Below are positions 9,103-18,017 of a DNA stretch of 64,000 nt, in pieces (position 1 is the first letter of the stretch; each line of letters begins with the position of its first letter). The notes beneath the pieces are model-generated. The model saw nothing but the letters and a program-made list of their open reading frames with translations. It was not told where the DNA came from and did not search any database. This stretch comes from an uncultured Acidimicrobiales bacterium. Its GTDB lineage: Bacteria; Actinomycetota; Acidimicrobiia; Acidimicrobiales; Bin134. The stretch covers positions 682,001-746,000 of the forward strand of contig OX638344.1 of assembly GCA_951813555.1 (NCBI GenBank), in the 5' to 3' direction. The position numbers and the translations under genes were made by a program.

Positions 9103-10506
9103 TTAGCTCGGCCAGCTCGCCTCGACGTTGTCGACGAAGTCCTCCGTGCTGCCACCGATCACCCAATTGGTAACCTCGGTCCAGAATGTTCCGGCGCCCA
9201 CGGCTCCGGGCATGAGGTCTGAACCATCGAACCTGAATACGTCCGCACCGAGCTGGAGCTCAGCGAGCTTGGCCAGGAACGGATCGGTGTATGCCCCGGT
9301 GTCCAGTTCAAGGTGCGGGACCAACTCGCCCCTCACATTGGCCACCGTAGTCATGTAGTCCAACGAGCCGGTGTAACGGACCACGTCGAACGTCTCCGGC
9401 TTGTCGGTTGCCGGGGCGTAGATGTCGCCACCGCCGAGCATGAACGCGGGGCCGTCTGCGGGACTCGGCAGATAGAAGACGTTGACGTCGCCGTCTTCGC
9501 CGATCGTGGTGCCGGCTGGCCACAGGTTGGAGTAGAAGCTGGCTTGGCGATGCATGTAGCAGTCGCCTTCGAGGATAGGCAGACCGCCGTCTTGGAACTT
9601 CGTGGTAGCGATCGCCTTCACTAAGTTCTCACCGCCCAGGTAGTCGGCATTCTTGACGTAGGCGCCCACTGCGTCCACTACCTCCGCAACCCTCGGGTCG
9701 TTGAATGCAATGTCGTGGTTGACCCACTGGTCGTAGACCTCCGCACCGTGGGTGCGCAGCATGAAGTCTTCCATCCAGTCGGTCAGGACCCAGCCGGTCG
9801 CCACACCCGACTCAGCACCGATGCACCACGGAATGCCGCCGTCGGCCACGATCTGGTCCGACAGTGACTTCAACTCGCCCAAGCTGGTGGGCACCTCGTA
9901 CCCGGCCTCGGCGAACGCACCTGGGCTGTACCAAACCAACGATTTGATGTTGGACCGACCAGGAAGTCCGTAAATCACGCCATCCACGGTCGCATAGGTG
10001 TCCCAACCGGCGATGTAGTCAGTCGCCAAATGCGCTGCTACGTCGTCGGGAAGCGGAACCAAATGCCCCTGTCGGGCGTGCTGGGTCATGAGGCCGGGCT
10101 GCGGGTAGTCGATCACGTCGGGGGGATCGCCGCCCTCGAGCCGGACATTGATCTCGGTTTCGAACTGATCGGTGCCCTCCCAGACGATCTCCACACCGGT
10201 GCAGTCCATAAGCGGCTGATAGGCGGCCACAAAGTCGGCAACCGGCTGATCGTCCTCGCTGTCACGGACAGGCGAGATGATTGACACCTGCCGACCGGCG
10301 TATTGCTGCTCGCAGGGGATCTCCCCGTCCATCAGGCTTGTGCCCTCAGGTTCTTCGGCAGGCTCCTCGGCAGGCGCACTGGTAGGCTGGCTCGCCTCTT
10401 CAGTTGGTTCCTGCGCCGTCGGCGCGTCGTCGTCGTTGCCGCACGCGGCAGCAACAAGCCCCAGCGCGAGTAGCAAGGCCAAGAGCTTCATCATCCTGGA
10501 ATACAT
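9103..10506 (-). CDS. aglE: Alpha-glucoside ABC transporter substrate-binding lipoprotein
   Basis: A 467-residue extracellular solute-binding protein. The signal peptide ends in a lipobox (LGLVAAACGN, Cys about 22), followed by a Pro/Glu/Thr-rich linker up to about residue 55, then the bilobed binding domain. Internal stretches such as GGDPPDVIDYPQPGLM fit the family-1/AglE type. The first ATG is supported by AAGGAGGG 4 nt upstream; the tandem Met at residues 5-6 is less likely. The promoter region carries the paired LacI-type operator at 10520-10546, which directly adjoins the ribosome site. Confidence 0.92.
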   Translation of the reverse strand: MYSRMMKLLALLLALGLVAAACGNDDDAPTAQEPTEEASQPTSAPAEEPAEEPEGTSLMDGEIPCEQQYAGRQVSIISPVRDSEDDQPVADFVAAYQPLMDCTGVEIVWEGTDQFETEINVRLEGGDPPDVIDYPQPGLMTQHARQGHLVPLPDDVAAHLATDYIAGWDTYATVDGVIYGLPGRSNIKSLVWYSPGAFAEAGYEVPTSLGELKSLSDQIVADGGIPWCIGAESGVATGWVLTDWMEDFMLRTHGAEVYDQWVNHDIAFNDPRVAEVVDAVGAYVKNADYLGGENLVKAIATTKFQDGGLPILEGDCYMHRQASFYSNLWPAGTTIGEDGDVNVFYLPSPADGPAFMLGGGDIYAPATDKPETFDVVRYTGSLDYMTTVANVRGELVPHLELDTGAYTDPFLAKLAELQLGADVFRFDGSDLMPGAVGAGTFWTEVTNWVIGGSTEDFVDNVEASWPS

Positions 10507-10519
10507 TGGTCCCTCCTTA

Positions 10520-10546
10520 TCGAAACGCTTAGTCGAAGCGTTTCGA
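10520..10546. promoter_or_regulatory. LacI-type operator pair before aglE
   Basis: TCGAAACGCTT (10520-10530) and its exact complement AAGCGTTTCGA (10536-10546) form an 11-bp inverted repeat with a 5-nt spacer. Inside it, TCGAAGCGTTTCGA (10533-10546) is the typical 14-bp LacI-family operator with a central CG step. The same 14-mer recurs in reverse orientation upstream of the regulator gene at 11693. The repeat abuts the aglE ribosome site, so a bound repressor would block the start of the operon. Confidence 0.85.
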
Positions 10547-10596
10547 CAAATTAGCGCGGTACGACCATTGGCGCAAGGGGCAGTTGATTCTCCAGG

Positions 10597-11622
10597 TCAG
10601 CGGCTGGCAGCTTGACGCGGGGCGGTGGTCGACCTTTCGACCAACTCGCTGGGCAGCAAGAACTGAGTGGCTCGATCGCTCACGCCGTCCAGCGAATCGA
10701 TCATGGCCAACACACCCAAGCGGCCTAGATCTCGGGGGTCGTGGGAAACGGTTGTCGCCTTGGGCCAGGCCATCTCAGCAACCTCGGGCGAGACGAGCAA
10801 GCCGATGATAGAGACATCGGAGGGCACTGAATGGTCGATGGATCGAAGGCCATCGAGGACTCCGGCAATCGCCGAGTCATCAAGGGTGAGAACCGCGGAA
10901 ATCTCAGGTTCTGCTGCCATGAGTTCGGAGATTGCTCGGGCTGAAGCGGCCACTTTGCGCTCTGCAAAAGCTGGAATCAATCGAAGACCGTGACGTTCGG
11001 CCGATCTGACCAGCGAGTCATGAATGCGTATGACGATGCCGATGCCATCGTCATACGCACTTCTCGGGGGGCCGACATAGGCCACGGTGGTATGACCGAG
11101 TTCAGCGAGGTGGGCAATTGCCACTTCAGCAGCTTGCTCTGCATCGCTGTCCACGAAATGGCTGCCATCGGTATCTTGGGTTCGTCCGATCATTGTCAGG
11201 GGTACTCCGGCCCCGCGGAGGGCTGAAACCCGGTCATCGTGGAGGCGTACCGATAGCAGGAGCGCTCCGTCGATCAGTCCTCTCCGCATGAGGTCCTTCA
11301 CGCCGGCAGACTCCCCGGTGGGCTCGGTCCAAAGCAGAAGGTGGTAGCCCCGTTCACGCGCCGCTTCCGCCGCGGCAACGATGATGTCGATCATGAACGA
11401 GTCGGCTGGTGTTTCATCGGTAGGCAACAGCAGGGTCAGAAATCCGGTTCTTCGCCCGGCAAGGCCGCGCGCCATGATGTTCGGCTGGTAGTCGAGTTGC
11501 TCCACTGCCCATTGCACCCGGCCCCTGGTTGCTTCCGAGATCGGCCGAGCCCCGCTCAGGGCGTACGAAACCGTGCTGATGGATACGCCAGCGAGCTTGG
11601 CGACATCGGCCATAGTTGCCAC
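10597..11622 (-). CDS. aglR: LacI-family transcriptional repressor
   Basis: A 341-residue regulator. The N-terminal helix-turn-helix MADVAKLAGVSISTVSYALS and hinge helix (QPNIMARGLAGRRT) precede a periplasmic-binding-protein-like effector domain. The start is taken as the GTG at 11622; an ATG four codons in is an alternative. The gene stands at the head of the agl operon. Matching 14-bp operators lie in its own upstream region and before aglE, so it probably represses both itself and the transporter until an alpha-glucoside binds. Confidence 0.92.
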   Translation of the reverse strand: MATMADVAKLAGVSISTVSYALSGARPISEATRGRVQWAVEQLDYQPNIMARGLAGRRTGFLTLLLPTDETPADSFMIDIIVAAAEAARERGYHLLLWTEPTGESAGVKDLMRRGLIDGALLLSVRLHDDRVSALRGAGVPLTMIGRTQDTDGSHFVDSDAEQAAEVAIAHLAELGHTTVAYVGPPRSAYDDGIGIVIRIHDSLVRSAERHGLRLIPAFAERKVAASARAISELMAAEPEISAVLTLDDSAIAGVLDGLRSIDHSVPSDVSIIGLLVSPEVAEMAWPKATTVSHDPRDLGRLGVLAMIDSLDGVSDRATQFLLPSELVERSTTAPRQAASR

Positions 11623-11692
11623 GGTTCACCCGCCCCTTGAACGGCCTAGCCCGCCGACACGTATCGTCACCTGCATCAGGTTATCAGCAGCA

Positions 11693-11706
11693 TCGAAACG
11701 CTTCGA
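11693..11706. promoter_or_regulatory. LacI-type operator upstream of aglR
   Basis: TCGAAACGCTTCGA is the exact reverse complement of the 14-mer in the aglE promoter. It lies 71 nt before the regulator start, in the 144-nt gap shared with the divergent CaiB-like gene at 11767. Autoregulation of aglR is the simplest reading; control of the divergent gene is also possible. Confidence 0.8.
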
Positions 11707-11766
11707 CATCCTAGATGTGCGCATGATGCGAGAATTGCGGGCGCGTCTCGAGACGGTGAAACTACC

Positions 11767-14220
11767 GTGAGGATTGTGGATGTATTCGGCCATCTTCGGG
11801 TGCTCGATCTGTCGCCCAACCGGATTGGCGCCCAGGTCAGCCAATTCTTCGCTGACTTCGGTGCCGACGTGGTGTGGGTGGAACCACCCGGGGGGTCGGC
11901 GATGCGCCGGGAGGCAGCCTTTCCGTTCTGGTGCCGCGGCAAGCGCAGCATCGCCTTGGACCTCCACGATGACCGAGACCGCGAGGTCGTGCGTCGGCTC
12001 GCGACCCGAGCCGATGTGCTGATCGAGACGTTCAAACCGGGAGAGCTCGAAGTGCTCGGCCTGTCCTACGACGATCTAGCCCAAACCAATCCCGGGCTCG
12101 TTCATACCTCGATCACGGCGTTCGGACGCCAAGGTCCCTATGTCGATGTGCCCGTCAACGAGGACCTGGTATTGGCCAAGCTGGGCATCAACTACCTGTT
12201 CAGCCGGATGAGCCCCTACGACGCACCTCCCTTCGTGACCGCCCCCTTCGCCGCCTTCTCCGCCAGTCAGGTGGCGCTTCACGGAACCCTGACGGCCCTG
12301 TACGAGCGGTCGCAAAGCGGACAGGGACAGATGGTGGAGGCCAACTTGGCCCAGGGTTTCGCCACCCTTGATCCGTGGGGATGGTTTGAGTACTTGATCG
12401 CCCAGCGCTGGCCCGACGCCTATTCCCCGACTGAGGCCTACGACGAGCAGGGCTGCCCGATTAGCCCCCTCATCATCATGTTGATTGTGGCGCTCACCGC
12501 CGATGGGCACTGGTTGCAATTTGCATCGGTTGGGCCACACCTATTCGCCGCCAAGATGAAGGCGCTGGGCCTGGATTGGATGTTCGCCGACGAGGAGTGG
12601 CAGGGCATTCCTGCGCTCCGCGACGCCGACAAGCGCATGGAACTGTGGACTCGGATGCTGGAAGGGGCCAAACAGAAGACTCTGGCCGATTGGCATGAGG
12701 TGTTCGAACAAGACCACAACGTGTTCGCCGAGCAATTCCGCAGCGGACCTGCGGTGCTGGAGCACCCGCAGCTCCTCCACGACCAGATGGTGGCCGATCT
12801 CCACGACATCGAGCGCGGCCCGGTGCGCCAGCCTTCAGCACTGGTCAAAGCCGGGAAAACGCCAGCTCGCCTGGGGTGCAGCGCGCCGGCATTGGACCAG
12901 CACCGCCAAGAGATCTTGGCCGAGTTGCCCGCGACGTCCAATGGGGCGGCACCAGCCAGCACCGCACGGAATGACTCCAGCGGGCTTCCGCTTGCCGGGG
13001 TGACAATCCTAGAGTTGGCAGTACTGTTCGCCGCCCCCCACGGCACCACCATGCTCACCGACCAGGGGGCCAGGGTCATCAAGATCGAGCAGATGTCGGG
13101 TGACGTGATCCGCGCCATCATCCCGTTCCCCGAAGCTGGCGGGGCCAAGGTCATGCAGGGCAAGGAGAGCATCTGCGTCGATCTCTCGACCGATGAAGGT
13201 CGGGCTCTGGTGCAGGAAATCGCCAAAGACGTCGATGTCGTCGTCCAGGGATTCCGAGCCGGAGCAGTCCAGCGCATGCAGCTCGACTACCAGCGCCTGA
13301 AGAAGATGAACCCCGACCTGATCTATGTCAATGCGCCCGGATACGGGGTGGACGGCCCCTATGGCGACCGGCCGGCGTTTGCCCCCAGCATCGGCGCGGC
13401 CAGCGGCATTCCGCTGGCCAACGTTGGCACCACGGTGCCCGAGCACTCCGACCTGACCATCGAGCAGATCCGCGACGGCATGCGCCGTCTGTCGGCCGCC
13501 AACACTTCGGCCAATGCCCAGGCCGACGGGTTCGCCGCCCTCGGGGTGGCCTCGGCGATCCTGTTCGGACTAGTGGCTCGTGATGCCGGGGCTGGTGGCC
13601 AAGAGCTGTTCTCGTCGATGCTCAACACCGGCGCTCACGCCATGTCGGCTCACACCGTGACCTACGACGGTGCACCGCAGCCGCCGACCCCCGACGATCA
13701 GCTGCGCGGCCTAGGCCCATTGCACCGCATCTACGACGCCGAGGACGGCTACGTGATGCTGGCCGCGTCAGGTGACCACGATTGGGGCCGGTTGGTTGCT
13801 GCGTTGGGCAGAGAGTTCGATCTTGGGAGCGATGACCGTTTCGCAGATGCTGAGAGCCGAGCAGTCAACGCCGATGCGTTGATCGGAGTTTTGACCGGCG
13901 TGTTCGCCAGCCGACCGGCCGCAGCTTGGGAGTCGCAGCTTTTGGCCCTCGGCGTCGGCTGCATGAAGCTGCATCTGGGTTTCTCCGAGGAGATGATGCT
14001 GGCCGGAGACTTCGGCCGGGCCAGCGGCTACATCGTCGATGTCGTGCATCCGACTTTTGAGGAACATCCCCGACTGGCGCCGTTCGTGCGCTTCTCGCGC
14101 TCGGCCACCCAGGCCCGGCCCGGAGTGTTGGCCGGGCAATCCACCGACGCCATAATGGCCGAGATCGGCAGAAGCGCAGAAGAGATCGCCGACCTGCGCG
14201 AACGCGGAATCGTAGGCTGA
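11767..14220 (+). CDS. Double-domain CaiB/BaiF (family III CoA-transferase) protein
   Basis: An 817-residue protein made of two complete family III CoA-transferase domains in tandem (about 1-385 and 410-817) joined by an Ala/Ser-rich linker. Each half begins with the nucleotide-like fold (FFADFGADVVWVEPP and MLTDQGARVIKIEQ) and contains the tail of the CoA-binding region. The catalytic Asp normally found in a G-D-x-x-A-G segment aligns by eye with Ala in half 1 (FAAFSASQVALHG) and Asn in half 2 (ANAQADGFAALG). Single-domain relatives elsewhere in this window keep the Asp. The protein may thus be a non-catalytic or altered CoA-binding enzyme. It starts at a GTG and precedes a thiolase-like gene by 5 nt. 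Confidence 0.87.
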   Translation: MRIVDVFGHLRVLDLSPNRIGAQVSQFFADFGADVVWVEPPGGSAMRREAAFPFWCRGKRSIALDLHDDRDREVVRRLATRADVLIETFKPGELEVLGLSYDDLAQTNPGLVHTSITAFGRQGPYVDVPVNEDLVLAKLGINYLFSRMSPYDAPPFVTAPFAAFSASQVALHGTLTALYERSQSGQGQMVEANLAQGFATLDPWGWFEYLIAQRWPDAYSPTEAYDEQGCPISPLIIMLIVALTADGHWLQFASVGPHLFAAKMKALGLDWMFADEEWQGIPALRDADKRMELWTRMLEGAKQKTLADWHEVFEQDHNVFAEQFRSGPAVLEHPQLLHDQMVADLHDIERGPVRQPSALVKAGKTPARLGCSAPALDQHRQEILAELPATSNGAAPASTARNDSSGLPLAGVTILELAVLFAAPHGTTMLTDQGARVIKIEQMSGDVIRAIIPFPEAGGAKVMQGKESICVDLSTDEGRALVQEIAKDVDVVVQGFRAGAVQRMQLDYQRLKKMNPDLIYVNAPGYGVDGPYGDRPAFAPSIGAASGIPLANVGTTVPEHSDLTIEQIRDGMRRLSAANTSANAQADGFAALGVASAILFGLVARDAGAGGQELFSSMLNTGAHAMSAHTVTYDGAPQPPTPDDQLRGLGPLHRIYDAEDGYVMLAASGDHDWGRLVAALGREFDLGSDDRFADAESRAVNADALIGVLTGVFASRPAAAWESQLLALGVGCMKLHLGFSEEMMLAGDFGRASGYIVDVVHPTFEEHPRLAPFVRFSRSATQARPGVLAGQSTDAIMAEIGRSAEEIADLRERGIVG

Positions 14221-14225
14221 GCACC

Positions 14226-15446
14226 GTGACCTTCAAGGACCAGGCGGCGGTGGTCGGCATCGGCCGGACGCCGTACCGGAAGCGGGGCCAGTCGTATCCT
14301 GAGACCGAGATGTCAATGGCCTGCGCTGCAATCCTGGCTGCGCTGGACGACGCCGGGCTCACCGTGGCCGACATCGACGGCTTCGCCATCTACGCCCACG
14401 CCTGCGATCCGGCGACAGTTGCCGCCACCCTCGGGATTCCCGAAATCCGCTACGCCGCCTCCGTCACTTCGGGCGGCGGAGGAAGCGCTGGAGCCCTGGG
14501 GTTGGCCGCCTCGGCCATTGCCGGTGGCCTGGCCACCTGCTGTGTGACGCTGATGTCGCTCCAGCAGCTCAACCGGCGGCTGGGCGGGACCGCGGTGGGC
14601 GGCATGCTGGCCTACGCCCTGATGAGCGAGGGGGGCGGCAGCGCTTACGGAAGAGGTGGCATGCCACCTTCAGCCGCGTTCACAGCCAACAACGGCCTGC
14701 TGTCGCCAGGCCATAGTTTTTCGATGATAACCGCTCGGCACATGCACCTCTACGGCACGCGGCGCGAGGCGTTCGCCGAGGTGTGCATCTCCCAGCGAGA
14801 CAACGCCATGAAGCGGCCGATGTCGCTCCGCCGAGAACCGCTGACTCTCGACGACTACTTCAATGCTCGCATGGTCTCCGATCCGCTTTGCCTGCTCGAC
14901 TACACCATGGAGAGCGACGGCGCCGTGGCGGTGATCACGGTGAGCGCGGACCGGGCCAAGGACCTCAAGCAGCCGCCCGCCTACATCATGGCCTCAGCCC
15001 ACGGGGGCACCGGAAGATGGGGGCCGGGCATCTTCCGTTACTGTCAAACCCCGGACAAAGAGTTTGCGTCATCGGGCCACCGGCCAGTGGCCAAACGCCT
15101 GTACGAGATGGCCGGGGTAAGACCGGAGGACGTGAATGTGGCTTTGCTCTACGACCACTTCTCACCGCTGGTGGTCTTGCAGCTTGAGGACTACGGCTTC
15201 TGCCCCATCGGAGAGGGCGGTCCCTTTGTCGAGGACGGCAACATTCGGTTCGGGACCGGCACGATTCCGGTCAACACCCATGGCGGCAACTTGTCTGACG
15301 CCTACATCATCGGCATGACCCATATCGTCGAGGCGGTCGAGCAGCTTCGGGGCACGGCGGTCAACCAGGTGGAAGACGCCGAAATCGCTCTGGTCACCGG
15401 GGGTCCAGCCAGTTTGCCGGTGAGCGGGACGCTTCTGAGGAGGTGA
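14226..15446 (+). CDS. Thiolase-superfamily protein (lipid-transfer/SCP-x-like)
   Basis: A 406-residue thiolase-fold protein. The N-terminal half has the family outline (AVVGIGRTPYRK, helix repeats), but the active-site Cys segment is replaced by Gly/Ser-rich sequence (SVTSGGGGSAGALGL). The C-terminal half keeps NTHGGNLSDAYIIG, which carries the conserved His. Proteins of this group usually work together with a DUF35 zinc/OB-fold partner, and one follows one base later (15448). In steroid and acyl-CoA breakdown such pairs carry out retro-aldol or thiolytic cleavage. Without the nucleophilic Cys an aldolase-type role is more likely than thiolysis. Substrate is unknown. Confidence 0.85.
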   Translation: MTFKDQAAVVGIGRTPYRKRGQSYPETEMSMACAAILAALDDAGLTVADIDGFAIYAHACDPATVAATLGIPEIRYAASVTSGGGGSAGALGLAASAIAGGLATCCVTLMSLQQLNRRLGGTAVGGMLAYALMSEGGGSAYGRGGMPPSAAFTANNGLLSPGHSFSMITARHMHLYGTRREAFAEVCISQRDNAMKRPMSLRREPLTLDDYFNARMVSDPLCLLDYTMESDGAVAVITVSADRAKDLKQPPAYIMASAHGGTGRWGPGIFRYCQTPDKEFASSGHRPVAKRLYEMAGVRPEDVNVALLYDHFSPLVVLQLEDYGFCPIGEGGPFVEDGNIRFGTGTIPVNTHGGNLSDAYIIGMTHIVEAVEQLRGTAVNQVEDAEIALVTGGPASLPVSGTLLRR

Positions 15447-15447
15447 G

Positions 15448-15936
15448 ATGGCCGACAACCCTTTCGGAGACGTCCAGCCCGGTGTCTTTCCCACGATCCT
15501 GACCGAGACCCACGCCGATGAGAGCACGCAGCCGTTCTGGGACGCGGCCAACCAAGATCGGCTGGCGGCTCCCCGCTGCACCAACTGCGGCACCTTCCGG
15601 CTTCCCCCGGAAGCGTTCTGCTTCGAGTGCCAGCAACGCGAGGTGGAATGGGTCGAGCTTCCGGGAACGGGGACCATCTACTCCCGCATCATCGTCCGCC
15701 ACCCATTGCACCCGGGCCTTGCTCCGGTGGTGCCGTATGCCGTGGGTGTGGTCGAACTCGACGGCACCCAAGGCGCAGGTGCGAGAATGCTGGTGAACAT
15801 CATCGACTGCGATCCCGAGACGGTCGCCATCGGCGATCGGGTTGAGATCGTGTTCGATCACGTCAACGAGGAAATGTCCGTTCCCCGGTTTCGGCCGACT
15901 GAACGGCGAGGGCAAGCCGACGAGGACAACACATGA
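15448..15936 (+). CDS. DUF35 zinc-ribbon/OB-fold protein, partner of the thiolase
   Basis: A 162-residue protein with a rubredoxin-like zinc ribbon (CTNCGTF, then CFECQQ about 13 residues later) followed by an OB-fold (GTIYSRIIVRHPLHPG through GDRVEIVF). This is the standard DUF35 layout; such proteins bind acyl-CoA and form heteromers with thiolase-like proteins. The start codon ATG lies in a GGAGGTGAG context that also holds the upstream gene's stop. The end overlaps the next ATG by 4 nt. Co-translation with the thiolase-like protein is very likely. Confidence 0.9.
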   Translation: MADNPFGDVQPGVFPTILTETHADESTQPFWDAANQDRLAAPRCTNCGTFRLPPEAFCFECQQREVEWVELPGTGTIYSRIIVRHPLHPGLAPVVPYAVGVVELDGTQGAGARMLVNIIDCDPETVAIGDRVEIVFDHVNEEMSVPRFRPTERRGQADEDNT

Positions 15937-17078
15937 CCACCAAGATCTGGGCGAATTCCGGCGACTCGCATCTCGTTGAACCCGGCGACCTGTTCGAGCA
16001 GAACCTGCCTCGGTCGCTGGCTGAGCGCATGCCCCGCAGCGTGAAAGACCCCGACGGGGTTCACGAGACCATCCACGTGGACGGCCAGCAGTTCCGTCGG
16101 CCCATACCTGCCGCCGCGAAGTTCCTGACCGATGAGGAGGGCCAATCGGTGGGGGCCCGCGCTCCGGGGTCGAACGACAAGGAACTGCGACTCAAGGACC
16201 TCAACCAGGAGGGGATTTGGGCCGAGCTGATCTACCCGTCGATCGGCATCTGGTCGGGTTCGATCAGGGATCCCGAGCTGTTGGCGGCCGGAAGCCGGGC
16301 CATCAACGACTGGGCCATTGAGTTCCAGCGGCACTCCCCACGATATGTGTGCACGGCCACCATCCCTTTGCTCACCTCTGAGACTGCGGTGGCGGAAATC
16401 CATCGGGCCACTGATCTCGGTTTCAAGGCCGCATATTTTCCGGTGGCCCCTCCCCTGGGCACCCGCGACTGGCACTACTCCGACGACTGGGAGCCGGTGT
16501 GGTCGGCCATCCAGGAGACAGGGCTGGTGGTCGGCTTCCACATCGGCACCGAGCCCCACGACGACTCAACGCTGCATGGCGCCTACCTGCGGGGACCGGG
16601 CGGCGCAGTGCTGAACTATATGGAGACCACCTACGGCGGGCAGCGGGCGGTGTCGAAGATGATCGCTTCGGGGGTGTTCGACCGCCACCCCGACATTAAG
16701 GTGATCGTGTCCGAGGGGGGGGCCACCTGGGGTCCGTTTGTGGCCGATCGGCTCGATGAGGCCTACCGCCAGCACGCCTCCATGGTGCACCCCAAGCTGC
16801 GCCGCTTGCCCAGCGAATACTTGTATGAGCACATCTACGCCTCGTTCCAGCACGACCGGTCGGCGGTGGCCGCCCAAACCGCCATGGGCTGGAAGAACGT
16901 GTGCTGGGGCAGCGACTATCCCCACCTCGAGGGAACCTACGGCCACACCCAGAAGACGCTGCACGAGTTGTTCGACGACGTGAGCCCGGAGGCCCGGCGA
17001 CGCATCACCATCGGCGCCTTCGAGGAGCTGTTCCCCCATGTGCCCCCCGCGCCCCAGGACGGCCAAGAGCTGGAATGA
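15933..17078 (+). CDS. Amidohydrolase-2 family metal hydrolase or decarboxylase
   Basis: A 381-residue TIM-barrel protein of the amidohydrolase 2 (ACMSD-like) family. Metal-site elements are visible: a first strand GDSHLVEP (a D-x-H variant of the usual D-x-H/H-x-H), FHIGTEP around residue 205, and the C-terminal WGSDYPHLEG with the conserved Asp. Members hydrolyse or decarboxylate cyclic and aromatic acids. It is the last gene of a four-gene plus-strand operon (11767-17078) and overlaps its upstream neighbour by 4 nt. The operon as a whole looks dedicated to a CoA-activated cyclic or branched acid. Confidence 0.88.
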   Translation: MTTKIWANSGDSHLVEPGDLFEQNLPRSLAERMPRSVKDPDGVHETIHVDGQQFRRPIPAAAKFLTDEEGQSVGARAPGSNDKELRLKDLNQEGIWAELIYPSIGIWSGSIRDPELLAAGSRAINDWAIEFQRHSPRYVCTATIPLLTSETAVAEIHRATDLGFKAAYFPVAPPLGTRDWHYSDDWEPVWSAIQETGLVVGFHIGTEPHDDSTLHGAYLRGPGGAVLNYMETTYGGQRAVSKMIASGVFDRHPDIKVIVSEGGATWGPFVADRLDEAYRQHASMVHPKLRRLPSEYLYEHIYASFQHDRSAVAAQTAMGWKNVCWGSDYPHLEGTYGHTQKTLHELFDDVSPEARRRITIGAFEELFPHVPPAPQDGQELE

Positions 17079-17095
17079 TTGGCTGAGCCCAGCCC

Positions 17096-17923
17096 TCAGC
17101 CAATGGTGATCATGGTGGTACCGGCCAGCACGGCGGCGATGCCGATGGCCTGCCACCACCGCAGCGTGTCGCCGTCGAACACCACCGCCAGGGCGATGGT
17201 GACCACCGGATAGAGCGACCCAGCCACCGACACCTCACTTACTGGGCCGCGCTGCACTCCGGCGATGAACGATGCCATGCCCAAGCCGCCGGCGATGCCC
17301 CCGGCCAGGCCGGCCAACCGCAGTGAGCGGGGCAGAATCTGGGGGATGCGGCTGGCCCGGGTGACCGCCAGCATGAACACCAAAGCGGCCGCTCGCTGGG
17401 TGACCGCGGGCCACATACCGCTGTCCACGCTGGTTCGATCCAGCAGCACGATGGCCACCGTGAAGGCCAGGCCGCCGAGGATGGCATAGACGATGCCCGC
17501 GCCGACGTTCTCCACCGTTTGGGGCACGATAACGGCCAGGAGAAGGCCGGCTACCGCCACTGCTATCCCGATGGCCGCCGCGGTGGTGGGCCGCTCGCCG
17601 CTAGCGAGCCCATAGACCAGGGGCCCCAACGCGGTAAAGGCGGCCACAATGGGCGAGGCGACCGCCGACGAGGACACCGCCAAGCTGTGCCACATGGACG
17701 ATATGGCTATGGCGATAAGCACTCCCGAGACCGCTCCTAACAGCAGGTCGGCCGCGGTGATGGTGCTGGGCACTACCAGCAACAGCACCAGGGTGATGCC
17801 CAGCCCGCCCACGAATGCCGTGCCCACCGAGGTCATGGCCTGGGCGCGGCGACTGGCGTAGCGCCCGAAGTAGTCGGATACCCCGATCAGCCCCGACGCC
17901 AAGGCCCCCAACAACACCGGCAT
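17096..17923 (-). CDS. EamA/DMT-superfamily membrane transporter
   Basis: A 275-residue, very hydrophobic protein with about ten membrane helices in two repeats of five (about 1-135 and 140-275), as in EamA drug/metabolite exporters. Short loops with single Arg or Lys residues mark the cytosolic side. It is encoded opposite the preceding operon, converging with it, and is divergent from the P450 gene. Substrate is unknown. Confidence 0.85.
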   Translation of the reverse strand: MPVLLGALASGLIGVSDYFGRYASRRAQAMTSVGTAFVGGLGITLVLLLVVPSTITAADLLLGAVSGVLIAIAISSMWHSLAVSSSAVASPIVAAFTALGPLVYGLASGERPTTAAAIGIAVAVAGLLLAVIVPQTVENVGAGIVYAILGGLAFTVAIVLLDRTSVDSGMWPAVTQRAAALVFMLAVTRASRIPQILPRSLRLAGLAGGIAGGLGMASFIAGVQRGPVSEVSVAGSLYPVVTIALAVVFDGDTLRWWQAIGIAAVLAGTTMITIG

Positions 17924-18017
17924 GCCCTCCGCACGCTAGCGGTCGGCAGGTCCCAGAGATGCCCGAGACTTCACCGGCTATGTTCTGGTGGGCCAAGGTG
18001 ACGACGGAGGTTTACCT

